The notes below the pieces were generated by a model. It saw only the letters and a program-made list of their open reading frames with translations, did no database searches and was not told where the DNA came from. A DNA stretch of 64,000 nt from assembly GCA_965261915.1 (NCBI GenBank), contig CBDHDW010000013.1, forward strand, positions 1,054,001 to 1,118,000, in the 5' to 3' direction. This stretch comes from JAIBDK01 sp965261915 (lineage in GTDB: Bacteria; Pseudomonadota; Gammaproteobacteria; Arenicellales; Poriferihabitantaceae). The position numbers were made by a program, and so were the translations under genes. This document shows positions 26,261 through 35,047 of the stretch, piece after piece (the stretch's first letter is position 1; each line of letters starts with the position of its first letter).

Positions 26261-27289
26261 CAATCCGCTAAGTACCTTATTGACAATGCAGACAGTCCCG
26301 ATTGCAAATCTGAAATACTGGGACAAACATTTTCACGACCATTTGGAGTCGCGCTAATTGGACTAGGTGGATTGATTTGGCCAGGTGTTGCTGAATCACT
26401 GGCGAGTGCAGCAAAGTTGCATAATATTCCATTTTGTTTAAGTGGTTTTGCAACGGTCAAGATGGAAACTATTGCTGCAATAGCCGGTGAGCACGCATGG
26501 TATCAGCACTATATGTGCTCTGATGACAGCGTAAACAAACGTTTTATCAGTAGAGCGCTGGACTGTGGTTATAAAAAACTCATTATCACCGTCGATATCC
26601 CCACGGTAACCCGACAAAATCACAATATCAAAAACGGCTTGTCCGTTCCGCCTCAATTCAACATTCCAAATATCTGGAATATCGTCAAACGACCAAAATG
26701 GGCAATGGCATCACTTGCCAATGGCATCCCAAGATTCGAAAACTTTACTGACCTCATTCCAAAAAACAGCACTCTGAAACAAACCGGGTTTTATTTACAG
26801 CACTTAATAGAAGGTCATGTAGCACTGGATCGGTTACTGTCCGGGTTGCGAATGATTCGAGAGCACTGGCCACACCAATTTATCGTAAAAGGATTAATGT
26901 CCGACTCTGATACCCGACTTTGCGTTGAATGGGGTGTTGACGGAATCGTATTGTCTAACCATGGCGGCAGACAATTGGATGCCGCCGGCTCTCCGCTTCA
27001 CCAAATCCAGGCTGTCAGAACTGCGGTTGGCACTTCCTTTCCACTTATTGTTGATGGCGGCGCGATGTCTGGACTGGATGTAATGCGTTATATCGCCAGT
27101 GGTGCTGATTTTGTACTCATGGGCCGCGCATCTATGTACGCAGTGGCCTCAATGGGAAGAAAAGGCGCTGATCATGTCATGCAAGTACTTTTCGAAGAAT
27201 TCGAAAATACCATGGCTCAAGTAGGCTGTGCATCAGTACAACATCTGCCAGCGTTTCTGGATACGCCGAATATCGAGCAGGGAAAATGA
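26261..27289 (+). pseudogene. FMN-dependent alpha-hydroxyacid oxidase/dehydrogenase, 5'-truncated
   Basis: The open frame starts just after a TAG at 26258 and reads KYLIDNADSPDCKSEILGQTF and so on, with no ATG start before the conserved core. It then matches the family well: PFGVALIGLGGLIWPG, WYQHYM, ITVDIPTVTRQNHNIKNG, FIVKGLMS (active-site Lys), LSNHGGRQLD (catalytic His and Arg), FPLIVDGG and VLMGRAS. About 340 residues of an expected 380 or more are present; the N-terminal FMN-proximal Tyr region is gone. A TTG at 26372 could start translation but would give an incomplete barrel. Probably recently inactivated; its sense direction agrees with the upstream pair. Confidence 0.75.
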
Positions 27290-27298
27290 AAGAACTGG

Positions 27299-28831
27299 TT
27301 ATTTTTTAGGTTTGGTTAAGCCTATAACTTCATCATAAGCCCATTTATTATACGTATTTGGCGGCCGCAAACATTGTTCTTCGGCTTGATCTTTGGGAGC
27401 ATAATCCCAAATTGCTTTTTTGCCTTTTCCCAGAGCGTTTGCGACAAACAGTCTCTGTTTTTGGTTTGTTAACACTTTGTCTCCAAGGGTATTAACATCC
27501 CATTTTTCTTTCGCCAACTTACGTAATGATTCAATCTCTTTCTTATAGGATTCTTCATCTGCCAAATTCTGCAGCTCAAGAGGATCAGTATTCAAATCAA
27601 ATAGCTGTTCAGGGTCGATACCGCTGGCAGTGTATTTCATACCACCCTGCTTCACCATGACAATTGCCGCACATGCGCCTTCTGCAAGGTTCTCCGAATA
27701 TACGGTATCATCCATATCAAGTTTGTTGTCCTGTATCCACGGAACCAGATTTTTCCCTTCGATTGCTTCGTCAATTGATTGATACTGGTCTTCACTATCA
27801 GCGAAACCCAGTATTGTCGGAAACAAATCAAGCAGTGAAACATTATGGTTAACTCGGCCAGGCGCAATATTTGGCACCTTGACTAACAGCGGCACTCGAA
27901 TCGAATTTTCATAAAAGCACTTTTTGTACCATAACCCTCTTTCACCCAGCATATCGCCATGATCGCTGGTCATAATGACAACCGTATTTTCGGACAAGCC
28001 AGTTTCATTGAGAACATCCAGCAACCTCCCGACCTGATCATCCAGATAGCTAATCGAACCATAATAAGCATGTCTGGCAATTTGAATGGTTTGCGTATCG
28101 GGTTGTTTCTCGTACAACCCATACTGCGCTTTCAATCGTTTGCTATATGGATCCATGTCGTCTTCCGAAAGCGCCCCAACCCTAGGCTGGTCTATATCAC
28201 CATGTTTATAACGGTCCCAGTGACGCTGCAAACACTGGTATGGATCATGTGGGTGACTCATGGAAACGGTCAACATAAATGGGCGTACATCACGTGCTCT
28301 GGCGATATCGTACAATTTTCGGGTTGCCCGGTGCACAACTTCTTCGTCATATTCCATTTGTGGGTTTCGCAAACACACCCCTGCCCCGCTGAATGTACTA
28401 TCGTTGTTGGATTGCCCCATGGAAACTTCAGTCCAATCTCCAGTCCAGCCAAAGTCCGATGGATAAATATCCGTAGTTAAACGCTCTTCGTATCCATGTA
28501 GTTGGTCAGCTCCTACAAAGTGCATTTTTCCAGACAAACAGGTTTGATAACCCAACGCCCGAAGATGATGAATAAACGTGGGAGTAGACGATGCAAACTC
28601 TGCTCCATTGTCATAAGCACCGATTTCCGAAGCCAGTTTTCCTGATAGCATGGAAAATCGCGATGGCGCGCACAAGGGGAAATTGCTGTAAGCATGTTCA
28701 AACACCACACCTGATTGCGCCAACGCATCAAGGTTTGGTGAATCAACCACTGTATTTCCGTAGCAGCCAAGGTAGGCGGCGGCAAGTTGGTCCGCCTGGA
28801 TAAACAAAAAGCTGGGTTTGGAATCAGTCAA
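27299..28831 (-). CDS. Choline-sulfatase-like type I sulfatase
   Basis: This 510-residue alkaline-phosphatase-superfamily enzyme has the sulfatase signature CAPSR at residues 54-58; Cys54 would be converted to formylglycine. Other metal-site segments are FIQADQ at the start, SGKMHFVG and MTSDHGDMLGERGLW. The C-terminal KQRLFVANALGKGKKAIWDY segment resembles the BetC tail, which favours a choline-O-sulfate or similar substrate. No betA/betB or betI neighbour is present, so I do not use the betC symbol. It is convergent with the truncated oxidase (10 bp between stops). Confidence 0.88.
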   Translation of the reverse strand: MTDSKPSFLFIQADQLAAAYLGCYGNTVVDSPNLDALAQSGVVFEHAYSNFPLCAPSRFSMLSGKLASEIGAYDNGAEFASSTPTFIHHLRALGYQTCLSGKMHFVGADQLHGYEERLTTDIYPSDFGWTGDWTEVSMGQSNNDSTFSGAGVCLRNPQMEYDEEVVHRATRKLYDIARARDVRPFMLTVSMSHPHDPYQCLQRHWDRYKHGDIDQPRVGALSEDDMDPYSKRLKAQYGLYEKQPDTQTIQIARHAYYGSISYLDDQVGRLLDVLNETGLSENTVVIMTSDHGDMLGERGLWYKKCFYENSIRVPLLVKVPNIAPGRVNHNVSLLDLFPTILGFADSEDQYQSIDEAIEGKNLVPWIQDNKLDMDDTVYSENLAEGACAAIVMVKQGGMKYTASGIDPEQLFDLNTDPLELQNLADEESYKKEIESLRKLAKEKWDVNTLGDKVLTNQKQRLFVANALGKGKKAIWDYAPKDQAEEQCLRPPNTYNKWAYDEVIGLTKPKK

Positions 28832-28882
28832 TATCTTGCCCTCTATATGGCGCTGAATAATTAGTTAGAAATTGCCGGTAAT

Positions 28883-29206
28883 TTGACTCGAAATCAATCA
28901 AAATTCAATTCATTACGGCATGGATTTTTCTCGTTTTGCTCGCTATACCTTAGATTGTATAAAGGTGAAGCCTTACAACGTCAGTGGAAAATCGAATCTG
29001 ATTTAATATCCATTGGTCGGTCTGAGGCAAACGACATTGTTTTACCATCAACTGGCGTATCAAAGTATCACGCCATAATTGTTCGCGGCGAACATGCTTT
29101 GACCGTTATTGATCAAAATAGCGCCAATGGCGTCTATGTGAATGATCAACGTATCGAAAAACACAAGCTTCAGTACTGAGATGAAATTCAAATTTTATCA
29201 AAACCG
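28883..29206 (+). pseudogene. FHA-domain protein, nonsense-mutated and cut by IS3
   Basis: The frame encodes an FHA domain start: LYKGEALQRQWKIE, then ISIGRSEANDIVLPSTGVSK (phosphothreonine-binding Arg/Ser), then DQNSANGVYVNDQRI. At LQY a TGA occurs where GGA would give the expected LQYGDEIQILSKP, which is readable immediately downstream before the IS3 end at 29207. So there is a one-base nonsense change plus truncation by IS3. Start codon is unclear (TTG at 28883). The original protein was probably longer, with domains after the FHA. Confidence 0.75.
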
Positions 29207-29249
29207 GAAGGTGTCAACCTCATATGGACAGTCATTTTAAAGATAACAT

Positions 29250-30317
29250 CTATTTCACATAACCAGCGGCCGTGAGTGTCGGGAAGTTAACACGGTCGCA
29301 ACGCATAGTCCCATCATTGCTGGACTCTACGGGGTTGATTGCCACTGTTGCTGGTGGCAATGATGCTCTCGGTCGTCCTCGAACAAAGCGTTCGGGGTTC
29401 TGCCGGTAACGTTCATCAAGCGCTCGCTGCTTTTGCTCGACCACGTCACGATATCGTCCTGTAAAGACCTGTTCCGGGGTAAACCCTGCCAGCCCACTGT
29501 GATGGTGTTTGAAGTTGTACCAGTGGAAATAACCTTCACACCAGAGCCGCGCGTGTGACATCGTGTCAAAGCGACCGGGATAATCCGCTTGGTATTTCTG
29601 CGTCTTAAACTGACTTTCACTGAACGCATTATCATTGCTCACTCGAGGGCGGCTATGGCTACAGGTAACATCCCATTCTCGCATCAAGTCCAAATACCCG
29701 TGAGCGATCATCGGTGAACCACGATCCTGGTGTAGGGTAAGTTGACCAGGCTCAATACCATAGCGGGTGGTGGCCTCGTCCATCAGCTGCTTGGCTAGCG
29801 CGCTATTTTCCTTGCGTGAAACCATCCAGGCCACGACAAAGCGGCTGAACAGGTCGAGCACCACATATAGTGATAAGTAGATGCCCCGTCGCACCAGCGG
29901 CAGTTTCGTAATATCCCATGTCCAGACATCGTGCGGGCCCGTGGCTAACAGCCGCGGTATGGCATGGTGCTGTGCAGGCCGCTGATTGCGCCGATCACCG
30001 GTCTCCTGCAGGCTGCGAAGTAGCCGGTGCAGGGTGCTCACCGAACACAGATATTGCTCCTGCTCAAGCAGGCGGTGATAGACCTCAGCTGGTGGCTGAT
30101 CACAATAAGGTTCACTGTGCAGCGTATCGATTACCGTTGCGCGTTCCTCGGCACTCAGTGCTCTCGGTTGCACAGCGTACTGCCGAGAACGTTGCGGCTC
30201 TAGATCACTGTCAGCTCGTTTTCTGTGCGCATAAACACTGCTGCGATTGAGTCCCAGCGCACGGCACGCTTGCGACAATGACCGTCTTGCAGGGCGATGG
30301 GTAATCACGTTATTCAC
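29250..30317 (-). CDS. IS3-family transposase OrfB (copy 2)
   Basis: This 355-residue integrase-type transposase is almost identical to 1962-3029; the few differences include SLSQACR for PLSQACR near the N-terminus and AEYP-region changes (KYQADYPG). Catalytic motifs WTWDITK, HQDRGSPM and NAFSESQFKT are intact. It is coupled to orfA by a 4-base overlap. Confidence 0.92.
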   Translation of the reverse strand: MNNVITHRPARRSLSQACRALGLNRSSVYAHRKRADSDLEPQRSRQYAVQPRALSAEERATVIDTLHSEPYCDQPPAEVYHRLLEQEQYLCSVSTLHRLLRSLQETGDRRNQRPAQHHAIPRLLATGPHDVWTWDITKLPLVRRGIYLSLYVVLDLFSRFVVAWMVSRKENSALAKQLMDEATTRYGIEPGQLTLHQDRGSPMIAHGYLDLMREWDVTCSHSRPRVSNDNAFSESQFKTQKYQADYPGRFDTMSHARLWCEGYFHWYNFKHHHSGLAGFTPEQVFTGRYRDVVEQKQRALDERYRQNPERFVRGRPRASLPPATVAINPVESSNDGTMRCDRVNFPTLTAAGYVK

Positions 30318-30718
30318 ACATCCTTCCCACTGCGTAAACGATCGAGCATCGACAAGGCTTTTTTTTGCAAATCCAGACAGTCGTTGGCAATCTCCAACTT
30401 GCGGTTCAGGCGATTGTTTTCTTTCTCAAGCGGCTCGATGCGCCGTTCAGCCGGTGTCTTCGAGGGTGCCGGGCCGGGAGCACTCTTGCTCAGGCCAGCA
30501 ACCCCGTTTTCGGCATACTCGCGGTGCCAGGCGGAGAGTTGATTGCTGTAGAGTTTCTCACGGCGTAACAGAGCACCCAGTTCACCGTGCTTACAGGCGT
30601 CAGCTTCGGCCATTATGCGTAGCTTATACTCCGGCTTGAACTGGCGACGCGTGCGTTTCTCCAGTGCGGGCTCTGGTGTGACTTGTGTATTGAGTGGATC
30701 TGAGTGTGCTTTTGGCAT
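30314..30718 (-). CDS. IS3-family transposase OrfA (copy 2)
   Basis: This 134-residue HTH protein is the partner of the OrfB at 29250. The HTH (FKPEYKLRIMAEAD) and coiled coil (EPLEKENNRLNRKLEIA) match copy 1 with a handful of substitutions (for example AWHREY here against AWRREY). Confidence 0.9.
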   Translation of the reverse strand: MPKAHSDPLNTQVTPEPALEKRTRRQFKPEYKLRIMAEADACKHGELGALLRREKLYSNQLSAWHREYAENGVAGLSKSAPGPAPSKTPAERRIEPLEKENNRLNRKLEIANDCLDLQKKALSMLDRLRSGKDV

Positions 30719-30798
30719 TGTGTGGTTCCTGCATCCATAGCCCTGAAATCTATGTTATCCCAAACAGGGAGTGTATGGGATCAGGTTGACACACAGGG

Positions 30799-31189
30799 TA
30801 ACCTCCTTGCTGTCAAAGACTATTTTTTCACCAAACAAGTATTTTGATGCCTGTGAATTCAAGAAATTATCTTTTGTTTTATTGATGATATTGTTTGAAT
30901 TGACAAAAACCAAAAAATTACGAGTGCCTTTTTCATAGAGATAAAGCATTAAACCCGCCATCACCAGGGTTTTACCGCTCCCAGTCGCCATGTTGTAAAG
31001 CAGATGAACAGGCTTGTTTGGTTTGCCGTCAAAATCTTTATTATGACAAAGAATATATCTTTGGAATGACTCTGTTTGATAGGGTCTTATTTCATATTTA
31101 AGATTATCTACAATGTAGTTTGGGACTTCTGTTCGAGCAATTTCTCGTTTGCCAAACTCTTGCGTCAATGTATTGTATAAAAATCCCAT
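30799..31189 (-). pseudogene. Type III-like restriction helicase (Res), N-terminal 130 residues only
   Basis: The start codon overlaps the stop of the upstream BRO/DinD-like gene by one base (TAATG). The residues show the helicase entry YEIRPYQTESFQRY (Q-motif-like) and Walker A YNMATGSGKTLVMAG, then NIINKTKDNFL, typical of DEAD/DEAH type III Res subunits of around 900 or more residues. The frame is cut by the right end of IS3 copy 2. The rest of the gene is not elsewhere in the window. Restriction activity must be lost. Confidence 0.8.
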
Positions 31190-31864
31190 TATTTGATTTT
31201 TTTGGGGTCTAAATAGTTTTTAGCAGAAAGTTTTGTTACTACTTTCTTGCCCGTTTTCTCCTCTATTTCTTTGCGGGCATTACCTGCAATAGTGCCGCCT
31301 TGCTTGGCAATAGTTTCATTTTGGGAAAATGTTTTGGGGTTCTTTTCTTTGCTAATTTCAGTTGTAGTGGCTTCGGCAAGCACATTGAGTACTAATTCCA
31401 AATTACTTATAATTGTCGCGCAGATTTTCTTTCTTTAAGTCTTTGAGCTTTTTGTAATCTTTGACTGAAAAACCGCTCCATCCCTTGGTGATTTCATCCG
31501 TCAAAACAGCATATTCCAAACCTTTTTTCACGCCTCTTGTATCCCATTCGTCTGTCAATTCTTTGCGTACTTCTATGCTTTTTAAGCGTTGATTTATCCA
31601 TTCTTTGGAATAGCCTTTTTTCAAATAGGTTTCCATTGCTCGGTCAATGCTTAATTCAGGGTTGTCTATTTCGTCAACCCGCTCTCTGGCTACTTTTGCT
31701 ATCCATATCTTAAATGGCTCTGCTTTGGGTGATGGAATGGATTGAATTAAACGAAATAATTGCTCTGTTTCTGCCGCATCGGTAGCTCTCATCTTGCCGT
31801 CTGCGGCTTTCATTTTCAACTGTCCGATTTTTTCGGACAGTTCGCTACCCTCATCTTTTAGCTT

Positions 31865-31872
31865 CTTTTTTA
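31865..31872. repeat. 8-bp target-site duplication of IS66 copy 2, left
   Basis: CTTTTTTA directly precedes the IS terminus GTAACTGCCCAGGT and is repeated at 33411-33418. Eight base pairs is the normal IS66 duplication length. Confidence 0.92.
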
Positions 31873-33410
31873 GTAACTGCCCAGGTACCCTAAGGAATAA
31901 TTCTCTTGGAATAATTCTCTTGCCTGAGGAATCCCGATGTGATTCATTAAGATTATGATTTTTCCAGACGCACCCAAAGGTTATGTTTCCGTTGAGGCTT
32001 ATGAAGAGCTGAAGCAGAAGAATGCACAAACGATAGCCCTGCTTGTGGCTCGCATTGAAGACCTTGAGCGTCGCCTCAGCTTGAACAGCAGCAACAGTAG
32101 CAAGCCGCCTTCAAGCGACGGCCTAAAGAAGCCCAAGGCTGAACCCAGAACCAAAAGTCTGCGGAGAAAATCCGGTAAAAAGTCAGGCGGGCAGAAAGGC
32201 CACAAGGGAAGCACCCTGTGCCAAACGGCAGATCCCGATCATGTTGAAGATCACTTTCCTTCTGTCTGCGGGCAATGTGGCACACCGCTGTCGCCATCAA
32301 TGGCAGAGGATTACGCCGCACGACAGGTGTTTGACCTGCCCGAGCCACAGCCTCTGGTGACAACGGAACACAGGGCACATGTCTGCCTTTGCGGCCACTG
32401 TGGGGAAACAACCAAGGCGGCGTTTCCTCTGGAAGTAAAGGCACCCGTGCAGTACGGGCCACGCATCGCCGGAGTGGCAACATATCTCCAATGCGCCCAT
32501 TTCCTGCCGGAAGACAGACTGGCGCAAATAATGGCCGATTTGTTCAATGCCCCTTTGGTTCCTGCCACTGTGGCCGCCATGAACCGCAAAGCATCAGAGC
32601 GGCTCAAGGGGGTTGCTTCTCACCTGCAGGATGTGATCGCCCAACAGGTCCACGTCAAACATCTTGACGAGACGGGTTTCCGGATTACGGGGTGCCTGCA
32701 ATGGCTTCACGTTGCCTGTACACCGCTTCTGGCTTTCTACCGGGTCAGCAGCAAACGCGGTAATCTGTTATCCAATCTCACGGGCTGTATCGTGCATGAT
32801 CATTGGCAGCCCTACTTCACGCTGGATGGTGTTACCCATGCGTTGTGCAATGCACACCATTTACGGGAACTGCAAGCGTTGGTCGAAATCGAACAGGAAG
32901 ATTGGGCTGGTCAGATGCAAAGGCTACTGCGGCGTGCGCACCATGTCACACAGGCCGCGCGGGATAAGGGCGTGGCGGTTTCAACGCCGCTTGTTGCGCT
33001 TATTAATCGGCGATACGACAGGATCATCACCGCTGCATTGGGTTTCCATGAGGAATTGCCTCCACTCGTGCCGCCAAAACCCGGAAGACGGGGGCGCAAG
33101 AAGCGACGGACAGGACATAATCTGGCTTTACGATTGCGCGATCACAAGGAAGGCACCCTGCGCTTTCTGACAGATCCCGACGTACCCTTCACAAACAACG
33201 AAGCTGAACGCGACCTGCGGATGATGAAGTTACGCCAGAAAATATCGGGAGGGTTCAGGTCTGAACAAGGGGCAGAGGATTTTGCCACCCTGCGCAGCGT
33301 CATCACAACGGCGAGAAAACAAGGATGGAACATCATCGAAACACTGATGATGCCTGCCGATCAGATTATCGCAACACTGAAATACGCTTAAAAACAACCT
33401 GGGCAGTTAC
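31873..33410 (+). mobile_element. IS66-family element, ISBst12-like, copy 2 (complete)
   Basis: This 1538-bp element has termini GTAACTGCCCAGGT and ACCTGGGCAGTTAC as perfect inverted repeats. It is flanked by the direct repeat CTTTTTTA. It carries one intact transposase gene and no tnpA/tnpB. It is inserted in the BRO/DinD-like gene in opposite orientation. Copy 1 at the window start shares the same sequence with scattered substitutions. Confidence 0.95.
31955..33391 (+). CDS. IS66-family transposase (TnpC-like), intact
   Basis: This 478-residue transposase starts with MIFPDAPKGYVSVEAYEELK. It has an N-terminal Leu-rich helix, a Ser/Lys-rich linker (SKPPSSDGLKKPK), and a zinc-finger domain with CGQCGTP and CLCGHCGET. 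The DDE core follows: KHLDETGFRI (Asp), LCNAHHLREL (His/second acidic region), and the C-terminal FTNNEAERDLRMMK (Glu), ending with the IS66 tail GWNIIETLMMP. Codon 322 is CAA here, whereas copy 1 has TAA. Confidence 0.95.
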   Translation: MIFPDAPKGYVSVEAYEELKQKNAQTIALLVARIEDLERRLSLNSSNSSKPPSSDGLKKPKAEPRTKSLRRKSGKKSGGQKGHKGSTLCQTADPDHVEDHFPSVCGQCGTPLSPSMAEDYAARQVFDLPEPQPLVTTEHRAHVCLCGHCGETTKAAFPLEVKAPVQYGPRIAGVATYLQCAHFLPEDRLAQIMADLFNAPLVPATVAAMNRKASERLKGVASHLQDVIAQQVHVKHLDETGFRITGCLQWLHVACTPLLAFYRVSSKRGNLLSNLTGCIVHDHWQPYFTLDGVTHALCNAHHLRELQALVEIEQEDWAGQMQRLLRRAHHVTQAARDKGVAVSTPLVALINRRYDRIITAALGFHEELPPLVPPKPGRRGRKKRRTGHNLALRLRDHKEGTLRFLTDPDVPFTNNEAERDLRMMKLRQKISGGFRSEQGAEDFATLRSVITTARKQGWNIIETLMMPADQIIATLKYA

Positions 33411-33418
33411 CTTTTTTA
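33411..33418. repeat. 8-bp target-site duplication of IS66 copy 2, right
   Basis: CTTTTTTA, identical to 31865-31872. Excising the element with one copy restores an uninterrupted reading frame on the minus strand. Confidence 0.92.
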
Positions 33419-33568
33419 AATCACCCCAATATTTTCTGGGTCTATCATTTGCCACTAATACACCCACTACATCAACAATAGAAAAATACCATTTTTCCTG
33501 CTCATCATCCCAATGCGCGCGTATTTGTTGTTGTTCAAATAATTTTAAGGCGGTTTTATTTTCCATTT

Positions 33569-33671
33569 TCAATTATAAAAATCTTTTGTTATCTGTTTTT
33601 CTGCCTCGCTCACCGCAAAATCCTTATCATTAATAGAAGATAAATTGACATAAAGTTGGTTTTTATCCAAC
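33569..33671 (-). pseudogene. C-terminal fragment of the gene upstream of the BRO/DinD-like gene
   Basis: About 34 residues (KLDKNQLYVNLSSINDKDF then AVSEAEKQITKDFYN-stop) are in frame and end 2 bp before the BRO/DinD-like start, implying tight translational coupling. The 5' part is cut off at the IS30 terminal fragment at 33671. In a type III-like restriction cluster the upstream gene would be the methyltransferase, but too little remains to identify it. Confidence 0.5.
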
Positions 33672-33698
33672 TTGAATTCACATAATAAGTGCAACACT
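33671..33698. repeat. Orphan IS30-family end
   Basis: CTTGAATTCACATAATAAGT followed by GCAACACT is identical to 36878-36905, where it leads into an IS30 transposase remnant. Here the body is gone and the next bases are unrelated. The two copies are in direct orientation and bracket the nuclease-like genes. Confidence 0.75.
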
Positions 33699-33773
33699 AG
33701 CGAATTGATTTATCCGAGTTGGTATGTTGGTCTTTATACTGCTGGATTACCGCTGATTTGTTATGTGATTGCT

Positions 33774-34589
33774 TCATCGCTTGGTATTCGTGGCAAGTAC
33801 CGCTCGCATTGTGGACTTAAACAAATCAGCCCAAGTCAGCCAACTCATGTTGTTTGCCACGTCTTGTGTCGGCGGTGCTTCTATCCCTTCAAGCACATCT
33901 CTTAATGGTCGTAAACTATTGTTCCGCCCGAGTTTATAGTATTTAAACCACCATGCACTAAGCCATTTATCCTTGTAGCACAGCCTGTTCCTGTCAGTGC
34001 CGTTTCCTTGCTTTTTTTCCGATTCATTTTATCGACGGGCGCAATATCCAGAAACACAAAGAAAAACGCCTGCCCATCCGTGAGTGAATCAAGCCCCACC
34101 CTGAGCTTTTTAGCGATTTGATCGTGAGGCTTTTTAGGCGGATCTGCGGGGCTTAGCGAGCAGTAAAGTTTTCCCTCAATAAATATGAGTATTCCGGGTG
34201 CTTCAATACTGGCATCTATTTCAGTAACCTCTTTAGTGGATTTGCTAGTATAGTCTTTTCCGACAATTATCTTTATGTCCTCATTGGCGATACCGCGTTT
34301 ACGAAACGATAAAGGACTAACGTCTTGGAACGGTCGGAACGAATCCTCCAATATCTCATCCAGCACCGCTACTTTATCTATATGTGGGTAATTTTCCAGC
34401 AGGTCAAAACACGACCAAGTGAGTGCGTCTTCGCTATTCGAGCTGAACCCATGTTCCAGCTTATGTTGCCCGATTTTTGGATGGGTTTTTTTTGAGGAAT
34501 TTCTCTAGTGCTTTTTCTCGCCCCGGAAGAATCACATGATTGCGCTGGTATGTTGAGTATCTTGGGTATTTTGGTTTTTCGTCTGTCAT
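33774..34589 (-). pseudogene. PD-(D/E)XK-like nuclease-fold protein 1, two frameshifts
   Basis: The start MTDEKPKYPRYSTYQRNH (34589) is clear. One shift in an eight-base homopolymer near 34488 and one in a seven-base run near 34015 break the frame. Corrected, the protein is about 270 residues: EHGFSSNSEDALTWSCFDLLEN near the N-terminus, then TEIDASIEAPGILIFIEGKL, which has the acidic residue followed by E-x-K pattern of PD-(D/E)XK nucleases. The C-terminus is LSAWWFKYYKLGRNN then DVANNMSWLTWADLFKS. Function unknown; a restriction-like or DNA-processing role is inference from the motif. Both lesions are in homopolymers, so sequencing error must be considered. Confidence 0.65.
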
Positions 34590-35047
34590 AGAAGTTCCGC
34601 AATCACATTAAAATCAAGCAACGGACATTGTCATAAAAACCATATAACATGCTCAACATTCAGGGTATTCAACCCATAAGAGACCTTTGAATAATTGTCG
34701 GAAGTGCGGCTTCAGCCGCGCAAAACCGTTGTAGATGGCGAGACTTATGTGCGGGATGCGGGCAGATAACTGCTCCTGCGCCACCTTCACTTTCGCCATC
34801 GAGACTATGCAAGAAACCCTTGCTATGTTGCGTTACATGTGGAAAACCCTACCCTCTAAAGCCCCCCTGATAAAGGCAATGGGGGAGGAACGACGAATGT
34901 TGAGTTTTTACACAGTCTCCATCCATGGCGGTCGTATGCCGATTTTTTTGAATAACGAAAAGGTTCGAGTGGCTCGCTACCCAGCTAGACCAACCCGAGA
35001 ACATCGCATTGACCAAAACCCTAACTTCTGAAAAGTAGCGGGGTGTT
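34590..35047. other. Intergenic stretch containing a MITE-like repeat
   Basis: No convincing gene. It holds a small stem-loop (CGGCTTCAGCCG near 34710), fragments beginning GAGACC at about 34681 and GAGACTT at about 34740, and a complete terminal-repeat element at 34801-34919. Likely an accumulation of non-autonomous repeats. Confidence 0.5.
34801..34919. repeat. MITE-like element, 119 bp
   Basis: It begins GAGACTATGCAAGAAAC and ends GTTTTTACACAGTCTC; the end read in reverse complement is GAGACTGTGTAAAAAC, so the two ends are imperfect inverted repeats of about 16 bp. It contains TGTGGAAAACCC and AACGACGAATGTTG, also found in the partial copy at 19031-19114. No coding capacity. Its autonomous parent is not identified. 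Confidence 0.6.

Larger units (their letters stand above)
29207..30798 (-). mobile_element. IS3-family element, copy 2
   Basis: This is the near-identical twin of 1919-3510 with the same ends (GAAGGTGTCAACCT on the left, GGTTGACACACAGGG on the right). It sits between the FHA gene and the restriction-helicase gene and terminates both. These are two different genes on opposite strands, so a simple insertion does not explain both junctions; a deletion next to the element is likely. Both orfA and orfB appear intact. Confidence 0.9.
31189..33566 (-). pseudogene. BRO/DinD-family protein interrupted by IS66 and frameshifted
   Basis: Removing the IS66 element and one 8-bp duplication joins WGDLKK to KLKDEGSELSEKI in frame, giving a protein that starts MENKTALKLFEQQQIRAHWD and contains WYFSIVDVV, then QSIPSPKAEPFKIWIAKVA. 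This is the BRO-N/DinD-like architecture (prophage antirepressor related). A second lesion, one extra base near 31408, shifts frame after LRDN; the end LELVLNVLAEATTTEISKEK then continues to PKKIK-stop at 31189. The gene is sandwiched between an upstream partial gene (stop 2 bp before its ATG) and the Res gene, so it formed part of a restriction operon. About 280 residues originally. Confidence 0.85.

Noticed and set aside
34735..35031. 98-residue plus-strand frame
   Set aside because: It lies largely across the MITE-like repeat, has no recognisable domain and no ribosome site.
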